The position numbers and the translations under genes are program-made. 64,000 nucleotides of DNA from Streptomyces sp. DH-12. Its GTDB lineage: Bacteria > Actinomycetota > Actinomycetes > Streptomycetales > Streptomycetaceae. The notes under the pieces are model-generated. The model saw only the letters and a program-made list of their open reading frames with translations. It searched no databases and was not told where the DNA came from. Each line of letters opens with the position of its first letter. Within the stretch, counting starts at the first letter, position 1. The stretch lies in NCBI RefSeq assembly GCF_002899455.1, contig NZ_PPFB01000001.1, positions 3,192,501 to 3,256,500 of the forward strand, given 5' to 3'. This document shows, piece after piece, positions 55,868-64,000 of the stretch.

Positions 55868-55981
55868 TCAGCCCTGGCGCTGCTTGTGGCGCGGGTTGTC
55901 GCAGATGACCATGACCCGGCCGTGACGGCGGATCACCCTGCACTTGTCGCAGATCTTCTTGACGCTCGGCTTGACCTTCAT
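55868..55981 (-). CDS. rpmJ: 50S ribosomal protein L36
   Basis: 37 residues: [20 protein letters not shown] at the start, ending RHKQRQG. The zinc ligands C11, C14, C27 and H32 are all present, so this is the zinc-binding (C+) form. ATG 55981. Located between infA and rpsM. Confidence 0.97.
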   Translation of the reverse strand: MKVKPSVKKICDKCRVIRRHGRVMVICDNPRHKQRQG

Positions 55982-56041
55982 GGGATGTGAGGTTCTCCGG
56001 GTCAGTGCCACCGCCCCGGCGGGCCGGGGCGCGGGCAAGAT

Positions 56042-56263
56042 CTACTTGTACCGGTAGACGATCCGGCCACGCGTGAGGTCGTACGGAGACAGCTCCACCA
56101 CGACCCGGTCGTCAGGGAGGATGCGGATGTAGTGCATGCGCATCTTGCCGCTGATGTGTGCCAGGACCTGGTGGCCGTTCTGGAGCTCGACCTTGAACAT
56201 GGCGTTCGGAAGAGACTCGACGACAGTGCCCTCGATCTCGATGGCACCTTGCTTCTTGGCCAC
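56042..56263 (-). CDS. infA: Translation initiation factor IF-1
   Basis: 73 residues, OB fold: [72 protein letters not shown] family sequence seen in parts throughout. GTG 56263 has GAAGGG 6 nt upstream. It starts the infA-rpmJ-rpsM-rpsK-rpoA-rplQ cluster. The 149 bp upstream should hold its promoter; TAGACT at 56358-56353 is a possible -10. Confidence 0.97.
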   Translation of the reverse strand: MAKKQGAIEIEGTVVESLPNAMFKVELQNGHQVLAHISGKMRMHYIRILPDDRVVVELSPYDLTRGRIVYRYK

Positions 56264-56412
56264 GCTTCGCCCTTCGAATCGACTACCTTGATCGACTCCT
56301 GTGTGCACCGTGACCACATGCGGACATGCGGGTGCACAAGAGCCGACGAGTCAGTCTACGTCAGCGCACCCGGAAAAACGAATCGAGAGATCCTGCCCTC
56401 CGGGGGAGATCC

Positions 56413-57249
56413 TTAACCGAGCGGATCCGGCGCCGCCGTGACGCCCAGTTCCGCGAGCTTCGCCTTGCCGCCGTCGGGGGCCGTCAGGACCAGGGGGCCC
56501 TGTTCGGTCAGGGCGACCGAGTGCTCCCAGTGGGAGGACCAGGTGCCGTCGGTCGTGATGACCGTCCAGTCGTCGGAGAGGACCTCGGTGCGCGGGGTGC
56601 CGAGGGAGACCATCGGCTCGATCGCCAGGCAGAAGCCGGGAACCAGCTTCGGCCCCTTGCCGCGCTTGCGGTCCACGTAGTTCAGCAGGTGCGGGTCCAT
56701 GTGCATCTCGGTGCCGATGCCGTGGCCGCCGTAGTCCTCGATGATCCCGTACTTGCCGCCGCCGGGCTTCGGCTGGCGGCGGATGTAGGTCTCGATCGCG
56801 CGGGAGACGTCGACCAGCCGGTTGCCCTGCTTCATGGCCGCGATGCCGGCCCACATCGACTCCTCGGTGACCCGGGAGAGCTCGATCAGCTCCGGGGAGT
56901 GGCCGGAGCCGACGAAGGCGGTGTAGGCGGCGTCGCCGTGCCAGCCGTCGACGATCGCGCCGCAGTCGATGGAGATGATGTCCCCGTCCTTGAGGATCAC
57001 CTCGTCGGACGGGATGCCGTGGACCACGACCTCGTTCACCGAGGTGCAGATGGTGGCGGGGAAGCCGCCGTACCCGAGGAAGTTCGGCTTGGCGTTGTGC
57101 TCGGCCAGCACCTTCCGGGCGACCTCGTCCAGATCCTTGGTAGACGCCCCGGGCACCGCGGCCTCGCGGGTGGCCGCGTGGATGGCGGCGACGACCAGCC
57201 CCGCCTCGCGCATCTTGGCGATCTGCTCAGGGCTCTTGATCTGCACCAT
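56413..57249 (-). CDS. map: Type I methionine aminopeptidase
   Basis: 278 residues. It removes N-terminal methionine. The five metal ligands are found in SIDCGA (D95), HGDAAYT (D106), GHGIGTEMH, IEPM and the last Glu in WEHSVALTEQG. ATG 57249. Lies between adk and infA; its upstream gap contains the adk terminator. Confidence 0.97.
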   Translation of the reverse strand: MVQIKSPEQIAKMREAGLVVAAIHAATREAAVPGASTKDLDEVARKVLAEHNAKPNFLGYGGFPATICTSVNEVVVHGIPSDEVILKDGDIISIDCGAIVDGWHGDAAYTAFVGSGHSPELIELSRVTEESMWAGIAAMKQGNRLVDVSRAIETYIRRQPKPGGGKYGIIEDYGGHGIGTEMHMDPHLLNYVDRKRGKGPKLVPGFCLAIEPMVSLGTPRTEVLSDDWTVITTDGTWSSHWEHSVALTEQGPLVLTAPDGGKAKLAELGVTAAPDPLG

Positions 57250-57355
57250 GGGGACGACGGCCTTTCTGGACCAGTGAGGACAGGAACGCTTCCAACGATA
57301 CGGGCGTGGGCCGCCCCGGTGCCCCGCGGGCGGCGTCGCGGGCCCCGCCCACGCG

Positions 57356-57389
57356 ACAGCCGCGGCCCCTCGGGGGGAACCGCGGCTGT
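57356..57389 (-). terminator. Terminator of adk
   Basis: ACAGCCGCGG (57356-57365) and CCGCGGCTGT (57380-57389) with a 14-nt loop, 20 nt after the adk stop. Confidence 0.88.
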
Positions 57390-57408
57390 GCGAGCGGCAG
57401 GGAGGGGG

Positions 57409-58062
57409 CTACTGGCCGCTCTTCAGCGCCTCCAGCGCCCGGCCGGTGACCTCGTCGACGGGACCCATCGCGGAGATGGTCACCACCAGGCCCTGGGCCC
57501 GGTAGTAGCCGATGATCGGCTCGGTCTGCGTGTGGTAGACCTCCAGGCGCGTGCGGACGGTCTCCTCGGAGTCGTCGTCGCGCTGGTACAGCTCGCCGCC
57601 GCAGTGGTCGCAGACGCCGTCCCGCTCCGGCGGGCTGTAGGTCACGTGGAAGACGTGCGCGGAGTCCTTGCGGCAGACGCGCCGCCCGGCGATCCGCTTC
57701 ACGACCTCGTCCTCGGGGGCCTCGAGGTCGAGCACCGCGTCCAGCTCGATGCCCTCGGTCTTGAGCAGTTCGTCCAGCGCCTCGGCCTGCGACACATTGC
57801 GCGGGAAGCCGTCCAGCAGGAAGCCGCCCTCGGCGTCGGGCTGCGCCATGCGGTCCTTGGCCATGGCGATGGTGACCTCGTCGGGGACGAGTTCACCGGC
57901 GTCCATGTAGGACTTGGCGAGCTTCCCGAGCTCGGTCTGCCGGCTGATGTTGGCGCGGAACAGGTCACCCGTGGAGATGTGCGGGATGCGCAGTTTCTCG
58001 GCAAGGCGGGTTGCCTGTGTGCCCTTCCCAGCACCCGGCGGCCCGACGAGGACGATTCGCAT
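57409..58062 (-). CDS. adk: Adenylate kinase
   Basis: 217 residues, long-LID type. Walker A GPPGAGKGT (7-15), LLDGFPRNVSQAEAL, and a LID with zinc-type cysteines C130, C151 and C154. It keeps ATP, ADP and AMP in balance. ATG 58062 overlaps the secY stop by one base (TGATG), so translation is coupled. Confidence 0.97.
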   Translation of the reverse strand: MRIVLVGPPGAGKGTQATRLAEKLRIPHISTGDLFRANISRQTELGKLAKSYMDAGELVPDEVTIAMAKDRMAQPDAEGGFLLDGFPRNVSQAEALDELLKTEGIELDAVLDLEAPEDEVVKRIAGRRVCRKDSAHVFHVTYSPPERDGVCDHCGGELYQRDDDSEETVRTRLEVYHTQTEPIIGYYRAQGLVVTISAMGPVDEVTGRALEALKSGQ

Positions 58063-59375
58063 CAGCGGAGGAACCCTTCGTAATTGCGCTGCTGGAGCTG
58101 GCTCTCGATCTGCTTCACCGTCTCAAGACCGACACCCACGATGATCAGGATGCTCGTCCCGCCGAACGGGAAGTTCTGGTTTGCCCCGAAACCAACCAAC
58201 GCCATCGTCGGTACGAGAGCGATCAGACCCAAGTACAGCGAACCCGGCCAGGTGATCCGGTTGAGTACGTAGCTCAGGTACTCAGCGGTCGGTCGGCCAG
58301 CCCGGATGCCCGGGATGAAGCCACCATACTTCTTCATGTTGTCCGCGACTTCCTCGGGGTTGAACGAGATGGCCACGTAGAAGAACGCGAAGAAGACGAT
58401 GAGCAAGAAGTACAGCGTCACGTAGATCGGGTGGTCGCCCTGGACGAGGTGCGCCTCGATCCAGGTCTTCCAGCCCGAGGTGCCACTGGAGAACTGCGCG
58501 ATCAGCGCCGGGATGTACAGCAGCGACGAGGCGAAGATGACCGGGATCACACCGGCCTGGTTCACCTTCAGCGGGATGTAGGTCGACGTGCCGCCGTAGG
58601 AGCGGCGGCCGATCATGCGCTTCGCGTACTGGACGGGGATCCGGCGCTGGGCCTGCTCCACGAAGACGACCAGGCCGACCATGACCAGGCCGACGGCGAT
58701 GACGGTGCCGAACTCGATCCAGCCGTCCGCCAGGCTGCCCTGCTCCTTGATGGCCCACAGGGCGGAGGGGAAGGTGGCGGCGATCGAGATGAACATCAGG
58801 ATCGACATGCCGTTGCCGATGCCGCGGTCGGTGACCAGCTCGCCGAGCCACATGACCATGGCCGTACCGGCGGTCATGGTGATGACCATGGTGATGGTCA
58901 CGAAGATCGACTGGTCCGGGACGATCTCGCTCGCGACCGGGCAGCCCTGGAAGAGGGCGCCGCTGCGGGCGGTGGCCACCAGGCCGGTGCCCTGGAGGAT
59001 GGCGAGCGCGACCGTCAGGTAACGGGTGTACTGCGTGATCTTCGCCGTGCCGGCCTGCCCCTCCTTCTTCAGGGCTTCCAGGCGCGGGATCACCACGGTC
59101 AGCAGCTGCAGAATGATGCTCGCCGTGATGTACGGCATGATCCCGAGCGCGAAGACCGTGATCTGGAGCAGCGCACCGCCGCTGAACATGTTCACCAGAC
59201 CGAACAGACCCTGGTTCGCCTGGGCGGCGTCGATACAGGTCTGGACGTTCCGGTAGTCGACACCCGGGATGGGGATGTGCGTACCGATGCGGTACACCAC
59301 GATGATGCCGAGCGTGAAGAGCAGCTTCTTGCGCAGGTCGGGCGTCTTGAACGCCCGGGCGAACGCGGTGAGCAC
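58062..59375 (-). CDS. secY: Preprotein translocase subunit SecY
   Basis: 437 residues with ten transmembrane helices, forming the protein-conducting channel with SecE and SecG. The first helix and the plug region, AQRRIPVQYAKRMIGRRSYGGTSTYIPLKVNQAGVIPVIFASSLL and the last helices are typical. GTG or ATG at 59375 (ATG-type start, MLTAFARAFKTPDLRKKLLFTLGII). It is set apart from rplO by a strong terminator and probably has its own promoter in 59376-59549. Confidence 0.97.
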   Translation of the reverse strand: MLTAFARAFKTPDLRKKLLFTLGIIVVYRIGTHIPIPGVDYRNVQTCIDAAQANQGLFGLVNMFSGGALLQITVFALGIMPYITASIILQLLTVVIPRLEALKKEGQAGTAKITQYTRYLTVALAILQGTGLVATARSGALFQGCPVASEIVPDQSIFVTITMVITMTAGTAMVMWLGELVTDRGIGNGMSILMFISIAATFPSALWAIKEQGSLADGWIEFGTVIAVGLVMVGLVVFVEQAQRRIPVQYAKRMIGRRSYGGTSTYIPLKVNQAGVIPVIFASSLLYIPALIAQFSSGTSGWKTWIEAHLVQGDHPIYVTLYFLLIVFFAFFYVAISFNPEEVADNMKKYGGFIPGIRAGRPTAEYLSYVLNRITWPGSLYLGLIALVPTMALVGFGANQNFPFGGTSILIIVGVGLETVKQIESQLQQRNYEGFLR

Positions 59376-59549
59376 GGTGCCTCCTGCGACCCCCCGCGCG
59401 ACTGCGTCAAGGGTGATGGTCTTGAGATTCCGACTGAGGACGAATTCTTAACGGTCAACTGCCGCCCTGAGTGCCCCGCATGGGGCTCCCGAGGTCAATG
59501 GGCAGCGCAGGCCACCTTACCGGCGACACCACCGCCCTAGGAACGACCA

Positions 59550-59583
59550 ACCGGGGATACCCCATTTGTGGGGTATCCCCGGT
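59550..59583 (-). terminator. Terminator of the spc operon (after rplO)
   Basis: ACCGGGGATACCCC (59550-59563), loop ATTTGT, exact complement (59570-59583). A 14-bp perfect stem between rplO and secY, so secY-adk form a separate unit. Confidence 0.93.
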
Positions 59584-59618
59584 CGGGATCGCTCTACGTC
59601 ATCGAGACACCTGACGGG

Positions 59619-60074
59619 TCAGACGAGCTCGGTGACGGTACCGCCGGCGGCGGTGATCTTCTCCTTGGCGGAGCCGGAGACGGCGTCGACCGTCACCTGC
59701 AGCGCCACGGAGATCTCGCCCTGGCCCAGGACCTTGACGAGGCTGTTCTTGCGCACGGCGCCCTTGGCGACCAGGTCCTCGACCGTGACCTCTCCGCCCT
59801 CGGGGTAGAGGGAGGCGAGCTTGTCCAGGTTCACGACCTGGTACTCGGTCTTGAACGGGTTCTTGAAGCCCTTGAGCTTCGGGAGGCGCATGTGCAGCGG
59901 CATCTGGCCGCCCTCGAAGCGCTCCGGAACCTGGTAGCGGGCCTTGGTGCCCTTGGTACCACGACCGGCCGTCTTACCCTTCGACGCCTCACCACGACCG
60001 ACACGGGTCTTGGCGGTCTTGGCGCCCGGGGCGGGACGGAGGTTGTGGATCTTGAGCGGGTTGTTCTCCGCCAT
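59619..60074 (-). CDS. rplO: 50S ribosomal protein L15
   Basis: 151 residues. [40 protein letters not shown] at the start and [41 protein letters not shown] are L15 signatures. ATG 60074, 2 nt after rpmD. Confidence 0.98.
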   Translation of the reverse strand: MAENNPLKIHNLRPAPGAKTAKTRVGRGEASKGKTAGRGTKGTKARYQVPERFEGGQMPLHMRLPKLKGFKNPFKTEYQVVNLDKLASLYPEGGEVTVEDLVAKGAVRKNSLVKVLGQGEISVALQVTVDAVSGSAKEKITAAGGTVTELV

Positions 60075-60076
60075 GA

Positions 60077-60259
60077 TCAGTCGACCTCCTCGACCGTCAC
60101 GAGGTGGCGGACGGTGTGCACCATGCCGCGGAACTCGGGACGGTCCTCCTTGACGACCACGTCGTTGACCTTCTTCAGGCCAAGCGAACGCAGGGTGTCA
60201 CGGTGGTTCTGCTTGCTGCCGATGTAGGACTTGACCTGCGTGATCTTGAGCTGCGCCAT
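60077..60259 (-). CDS. rpmD: 50S ribosomal protein L30
   Basis: 60 residues: [38 protein letters not shown] matches bacterial L30. ATG 60259 starts 2 nt after the rpsE stop. Confidence 0.97.
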   Translation of the reverse strand: MAQLKITQVKSYIGSKQNHRDTLRSLGLKKVNDVVVKEDRPEFRGMVHTVRHLVTVEEVD

Positions 60260-60261
60260 GA

Positions 60262-60867
60262 TCACACACCCGCCCCGGCACGCGCACGCAGCAGGGCCGC
60301 GGGGGCCACGTCCTCGAGCGGCAGACCGCGGCGGGCCGCGATCTCCTCGGGACGCTGCAGGCCCTTGAGGGCCTCCACGGTCGCGTGCACGATGTTGATG
60401 GCGTTGTCGGAGCCGAGCGACTTCGACAGCACGTCGTGGATACCGGCGCACTCGAGCACGGCGCGCACCGGACCACCGGCGATCACACCGGTACCGGGCG
60501 ACGCGGGCTTGAGCAGCACGACGCCGGCGGCCTTCTCACCCTGGATGGGGTGCGGGATGGTGCCCTGGATGCGGGGGACCTTGAAGAAGTGCTTCTTGGC
60601 CTCCTCGACGCCCTTGGCGATGGCGGCCGGCACCTCCTTGGCCTTGCCGTATCCGACACCCACGGTGCCGTCACCGTCGCCCACCACGACCAGCGCGGTG
60701 AAGCTGAAGCGACGACCACCCTTCACAACCTTGGCGACACGGTTGATCGCGACGACGCGCTCGACGTACGCGGTCTTCTCGGCGGCAGCAGCGCCGCCGT
60801 CACGGCCCTTCCGGTCCCGCCGCTCGCCGCCACCGGCGCCGCCACCGCGGCGCTGGGGTCCAGCCAT
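60262..60867 (-). CDS. rpsE: 30S ribosomal protein S5
   Basis: 201 residues. A Gly/Arg-rich N-terminal extension (about 1-35) precedes the S5 core [47 protein letters not shown] and [32 protein letters not shown] 60867. Confidence 0.98.
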   Translation of the reverse strand: MAGPQRRGGGAGGGERRDRKGRDGGAAAAEKTAYVERVVAINRVAKVVKGGRRFSFTALVVVGDGDGTVGVGYGKAKEVPAAIAKGVEEAKKHFFKVPRIQGTIPHPIQGEKAAGVVLLKPASPGTGVIAGGPVRAVLECAGIHDVLSKSLGSDNAINIVHATVEALKGLQRPEEIAARRGLPLEDVAPAALLRARAGAGV

Positions 60868-60903
60868 TGGATTACCTCTCTCTTTCCGCTAGCTACAAGC
60901 GGC

Positions 60904-61287
60904 TCAGAACTTGAGCCCGGCTTCGCGGGCGGCGTCCGCCAGGGCGGCGATGCGCCCGGCGTACTGGTTGCCACCACGGTCGAACACGACGGCCTCGACA
61001 CCGGCGGCCTTGGCACGCTCGGCGACCAGGGCGCCGACCTGCTTGGCCTGCGAGGACTTGTCGCCCTCGCCGCCGCGGATCGACGCGTCCAGGGTGGACG
61101 CCGACGCCAGGGTGTGACCCTTCAGGTCGTCGATCACCTGCGCCACGATGTGGCGGTTGGAACGGGTCACGACCAGGCGAGGACGCTCGGCGGTGCCGGC
61201 GACCTTCTTGCGGATCCGGATGTGACGACGCTTGATAGCAGCACGCTTGTACGCGTCGCCCTTGAGGATCTTCTGCCCGTATGCCAT
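60904..61287 (-). CDS. rplR: 50S ribosomal protein L18
   Basis: 127 residues, binds 5S r[45 protein letters not shown] and [31 protein letters not shown] 61287, 3 nt after rplF. Confidence 0.98.
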   Translation of the reverse strand: MAYGQKILKGDAYKRAAIKRRHIRIRKKVAGTAERPRLVVTRSNRHIVAQVIDDLKGHTLASASTLDASIRGGEGDKSSQAKQVGALVAERAKAAGVEAVVFDRGGNQYAGRIAALADAAREAGLKF

Positions 61288-61290
61288 GGC

Positions 61291-61830
61291 TTACTTACCC
61301 GCCTTTCCGACCTTGCGGCGGATGACTTCGCCCTCGTACTTGACGCCCTTGGCCTTGTACGGGTCGGGCTTGCGCAGCTTGCGGATGTTGGCCGCAACCT
61401 CGCCGACCTTCTGCTTGTCGATGCCCTCGACCGAGAACCGGGTCGGGGTCTCCACCTTGAAGGTGATGCCCTCGGGCGCCTCGACCGTGATCGGGTGGCT
61501 GTAGCCGAGGGAGAACTCCAGGTTCGAACCCTTGGCGACAACGCGGTAACCGACACCGCTGATCTCGAGCTTCTTCACGTAACCCTGGGTCACGCCGGTG
61601 ATCATGTTCGCCACCAGCGTGCGGGACAGGCCGTGCAGGGCCTTGTTCTGACGCTCGTCGTTGGGGCGGGTGACGTTCAGCACGCCGTCCTCGCCCTTGG
61701 CGATCTCGATCGGCGCCACGACGGTGTGGGTCAGCGTGCCCTTGGGGCCCTTGACCGAGACCGTACGGCCGTCGATGGTGACGTCCACGCCGGCGGGAAC
61801 CGCGATGGGGAGCTTGCCGATGCGCGACAT
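61291..61830 (-). CDS. rplF: 50S ribosomal protein L6
   Basis: 179 residues: [33 protein letters not shown] and the C-terminal signature [30 protein letters not shown] 61830. Confidence 0.98.
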   Translation of the reverse strand: MSRIGKLPIAVPAGVDVTIDGRTVSVKGPKGTLTHTVVAPIEIAKGEDGVLNVTRPNDERQNKALHGLSRTLVANMITGVTQGYVKKLEISGVGYRVVAKGSNLEFSLGYSHPITVEAPEGITFKVETPTRFSVEGIDKQKVGEVAANIRKLRKPDPYKAKGVKYEGEVIRRKVGKAGK

Positions 61831-61854
61831 AGCTGTTTCCTCCGTTCCCTTCCG

Positions 61855-62253
61855 CTACCAGACGTAGGCGAGGACTTCCCCACCCACGCCCTTCTTGCCG
61901 GCCTGCTTGTCGGTGAGGAGCCCGTGCGACGTGGAGATGATCGCCACGCCGAGGCCGCCCAGCACCTTCGGCAGGTTGGTGGACTTCGCGTACACCCGGA
62001 GACCGGGCTTGGAGATCCGCTTGATGCCCGCGATGGAGCGCTCACGGTTGGGGCCGAACTTCAGCTCCAGGACGAGGTTCTTGCCGACCTCGGCGTCCTC
62101 GACCTTCCAGCCCGTGATGAAGCCCTCCTGCTGGAGGATCTCCGCGATGTGCGACTTGATCTTGGAGTGCGGCATCGACACCGAGTCGTGGTACGCCGAG
62201 TTCGCGTTCCGCAGACGCGTGAGCATGTCTGCGATCGGATCAGTCATGGTCAT
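61855..62253 (-). CDS. rpsH: 30S ribosomal protein S8
   Basis: 132 residues, the usual length: [25 protein letters not shown] at the start and [27 protein letters not shown] at the end. ATG 62253 has GAAGG upstream; a longer start at 62298 would add 15 unrelated residues. A 211-bp spacer with a short hairpin (GGGCAC 62363-62368 / GTGCCC 62374-62379) separates it from rpsZ. Confidence 0.98.
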   Translation of the reverse strand: MTMTDPIADMLTRLRNANSAYHDSVSMPHSKIKSHIAEILQQEGFITGWKVEDAEVGKNLVLELKFGPNRERSIAGIKRISKPGLRVYAKSTNLPKVLGGLGVAIISTSHGLLTDKQAGKKGVGGEVLAYVW

Positions 62254-62464
62254 GAATTGGCCTTCGGCCTCTCTCGCCGGGGTTTCCTGGTGCGCCATCC
62301 CTCTCCCCGATCCGAGACGGGACGGGTGCGGCGCGGTGGACCTACGGCGTAGTAAGTCGTACGGGCACGGCAGGTGCCCAACCCCGCAAGCCTAAGCCAT
62401 GCGGAGCGGGGCTCCCGCCGTTCCCATTGCTTACCGAGAGCCCTGGGAGTCCGGAACTACCGGA

Positions 62465-62650
62465 TTACCAGGAGCTCTTGGTCACGCCCGGCAGCTCGCC
62501 ACGGTGAGCCATCTCACGAAGGCACACGCGGCACAGGCCGAACTTGCGGTACACGGAGTGCGGACGGCCGCAGCGCTGGCAGCGGGTGTAGCCACGCACA
62601 CCGAACTTGGGCTTGCGAGCAGCCTTCGCGATGAGAGCCTTCTTCGCCAT
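62465..62650 (-). CDS. rpsZ: 30S ribosomal protein S14 type Z
   Basis: 61 residues, the short zinc-binding form of S14. The four cysteine ligands are C24, C27, C40 and C43 ([25 protein letters not shown]). Streptomyces usually also has a cysteine-free S14 elsewhere, used under zinc shortage. ATG 62650, 5 nt after rplE. Confidence 0.97.
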   Translation of the reverse strand: MAKKALIAKAARKPKFGVRGYTRCQRCGRPHSVYRKFGLCRVCLREMAHRGELPGVTKSSW

Positions 62651-62655
62651 CTCGC

Positions 62656-63213
62656 TCACGCCTCCTTGAACGGGAAGCCGAGGTGACGGAGAAGGGCACG
62701 GCCCTCTTCGTCGTTGGTCGCCGTGGTCACCACGGTGATGTCCATACCCCGGACGCGGTCGATCTTGTCCTGGTCGATCTCGTGGAACATGACCTGCTCC
62801 GTGAGACCGAAGGTGTAGTTGCCACGGCCGTCGAACTGCTTGGGGGACAGGCCGCGGAAGTCGCGGATGCGCGGCAGCGCGAGCGACAGGGTGCGGTCCA
62901 GGAACTCCCACATGCGGTCGCCACGGAGCGTGACGTGGGCACCGATCGGCTGGCCCTCGCGCAGCTTGAACTGCGCGATGGACTTGCGGGCCTTGGTGAC
63001 GGCCGGCTTCTGACCGGTGATCGTGGTGAGGTCGCGGATGGCGCCCTCGATCAGCTTGGAGTCGCGGGCGGCGTCGCCCACACCCATGTTGACCACGATC
63101 TTGACGAGGCCGGGAACCTGCATGACGTTCTCGTACGAGAACTCCTCACGCAGCTTGCCCGCGATCTCCTCGCGGTACTTCGTCTTGAGACGCGGAGTGG
63201 TGGTGGTAGCCAT
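62656..63213 (-). CDS. rplE: 50S ribosomal protein L5
   Basis: 185 residues, binds 5S r[42 protein letters not shown] and [37 protein letters not shown] 63213 overlaps the rplX stop by one base (TGATG). Confidence 0.98.
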   Translation of the reverse strand: MATTTTPRLKTKYREEIAGKLREEFSYENVMQVPGLVKIVVNMGVGDAARDSKLIEGAIRDLTTITGQKPAVTKARKSIAQFKLREGQPIGAHVTLRGDRMWEFLDRTLSLALPRIRDFRGLSPKQFDGRGNYTFGLTEQVMFHEIDQDKIDRVRGMDITVVTTATNDEEGRALLRHLGFPFKEA

Positions 63214-63536
63214 CAGATGTCCTCACCCGTCCGCTTGGCAACGCGGATCTTGTTGCCCTCGTCGTCGAAGCGGTAGCCGACGCGGGTCACGACCTTCTTG
63301 CCGTCCTTCTCCACGACCAGCTGGACGTTGGAGACGTGGATCGGGGCCTCGGTGGTGACGATGCCGCCGGCCTGGGAACCGCGAGCCGTCGGACCGGCCT
63401 TGGTGTGCTTCTTGACCCGGTTGACACCCTCGACCAGGACGCGCTGCTCGCGCGGGAAAGCGGCGATGACCTTGCCCTGCTTGCCCTTGTCCTTGCCGGT
63501 GATGACCTGGACCAGGTCGCCCTTCTTGATCTTCAT
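63213..63536 (-). CDS. rplX: 50S ribosomal protein L24
   Basis: 107 residues with a KOW motif: [48 protein letters not shown] 63536 is preferred, 10 nt after GGAGG; a GTG at 63542 overlapping the rplN stop is possible and would add two residues. Confidence 0.97.
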   Translation of the reverse strand: MKIKKGDLVQVITGKDKGKQGKVIAAFPREQRVLVEGVNRVKKHTKAGPTARGSQAGGIVTTEAPIHVSNVQLVVEKDGKKVVTRVGYRFDDEGNKIRVAKRTGEDI

Positions 63537-63538
63537 GC

Positions 63539-63907
63539 TCACAGCACCTCCGGCGCGAGGGAGATGATCTTCATGAACTTCTTCTCGCGCAGCTCACGGC
63601 CCACGGGGCCGAAGATACGGGTGCCACGAGGGTCGCCGTCGTTCTTCAGAATGACGGCGGCGTTCTCGTCGAAGCGGATGTACGAGCCGTCCGGACGGCG
63701 GCGCTCCTTGACGGTGCGAACGATGACCGCCTTGACGACGTCACCCTTCTTCACGTTGCCACCGGGGATCGCGTCCTTGACGGTGGCGACGATGACGTCA
63801 CCGATACCCGCGTAGCGGCGACCGGAGCCACCGAGCACACGGATGCAGAGGATCTCCTTCGCACCCGTGTTGTCGGCGACACGCAGTCGCGACTCCTGCT
63901 GGATCAC
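63539..63907 (-). CDS. rplN: 50S ribosomal protein L14
   Basis: 122 residues: [65 protein letters not shown] is L14 throughout. GTG 63907. The upstream gene (rpsQ expected) lies outside the window. Confidence 0.98.
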   Translation of the reverse strand: MIQQESRLRVADNTGAKEILCIRVLGGSGRRYAGIGDVIVATVKDAIPGGNVKKGDVVKAVIVRTVKERRRPDGSYIRFDENAAVILKNDGDPRGTRIFGPVGRELREKKFMKIISLAPEVL

Positions 63908-63935
63908 GTCTATCTCCTGAATGTCTGCCGGTTCC

Positions 63936-63964
63936 CCGGGAGCCGCTCACCGAGCGGCTCCCGG
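63936..63964 (-). promoter_or_regulatory. Strong hairpin upstream of rplN
   Basis: CCGGGAGCCGCT (63936-63947), loop CACCG, exact complement (63953-63964). A 12-bp stem 29 nt before the rplN start inside the ribosomal operon: partial terminator or processing site. Confidence 0.75.
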
Positions 63965-63980
63965 AGCCTGGCGGAACTGT

Positions 63981-64000
63981 CCTGCGGGTTTGCCCGCAGG
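63981..64000 (-). promoter_or_regulatory. Second hairpin at the window edge
   Basis: CCTGCGGG (63981-63988), loop TTTG, CCCGCAGG (63993-64000). It directly precedes the first hairpin in transcription order and ends at the window border. Confidence 0.6.

Overview
The window is about 72% GC, has Streptomyces-type codon use (G or C in nearly all third positions, many GTG starts) and carries a gene order I recognise from Streptomyces chromosomes: bldM-whiD next to guaB and groES-groEL at one end, and the spc/alpha ribosomal operons at the other. It is core chromosome. I see no tRNA, rRNA, CRISPR array, prophage or insertion sequence.

Region by region. (1) 1-5.5 kb: three reverse-strand Hanks-type serine/threonine kinase genes; the middle one has lost its catalytic motifs. 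(2) 5.8-12.2 kb: glycerol-3-phosphate dehydrogenase, a UDP-sugar-dehydrogenase-like protein with a dismantled active site, and two IMP-dehydrogenase paralogues (guaB3, guaB). (3) 12.3-15 kb: a developmental block with an ECF sigma factor (shbA/sigD type), bldM and divergent whiD, including a textbook sigma-BldN promoter for bldM. (4) 15-21.4 kb: LysR regulator/MOSC pair, SDR, a probable frameshifted gene and several lipid-anchored or membrane proteins. (5) 21.5-23.8 kb: groES-groEL under two CIRCE operators. (6) 23.9-34.6 kb: two coupled lipoprotein deacetylases, a THUMP-like methyltransferase, an ECF42-type sigma factor with its DGPF partner, an LCP ligase, a LacI regulator, and the overlapping tsaB-rimI-tsaD-orf87 operon. 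(7) 34.6-42.8 kb: a 53-codon gene behind a perfect 24-bp palindrome, tsaE, hydrolase, alr, nnrD, a secreted beta-helix protein with paired operators, a SigB/F-type sigma factor, a 41-residue membrane peptide and acpS. (8) 42.8-49.6 kb: amino-sugar and CoA genes (glmS, coaA, glmM), then rpsI-rplM. (9) 49.8-64 kb: a GT87-type membrane protein, a membrane-anchored protein, truA, then the alpha operon (rplQ, rpoA, rpsK, rpsM, rpmJ, infA), map, adk, secY and the spc operon up to rplN, all on the reverse strand.

The genes fall into themes. Translation: ribosomal proteins, infA, rpoA, map, truA, and t6A tRNA modification by TsaB/D/E with RimI. Envelope precursors: glmS and glmM make UDP-GlcNAc precursors, alr makes D-alanine, and the LCP protein attaches wall polymers. 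Nucleotides: guaB, guaB3, adk. Development: bldM, whiD, shbA. Many starts have no Shine-Dalgarno sequence but a -10 hexamer 6-7 nt upstream, which points to leaderless transcripts.

The most unusual items are the pseudokinase with a long insertion in its activation region, the dehydrogenase lacking Lys, Asn and Cys of the active site, the 24-bp palindrome in front of a very small gene, two or three unlisted small ORFs, and a dispersed extragenic repeat whose identical 20-bp copies span the stop codons of nnrD and glmM.
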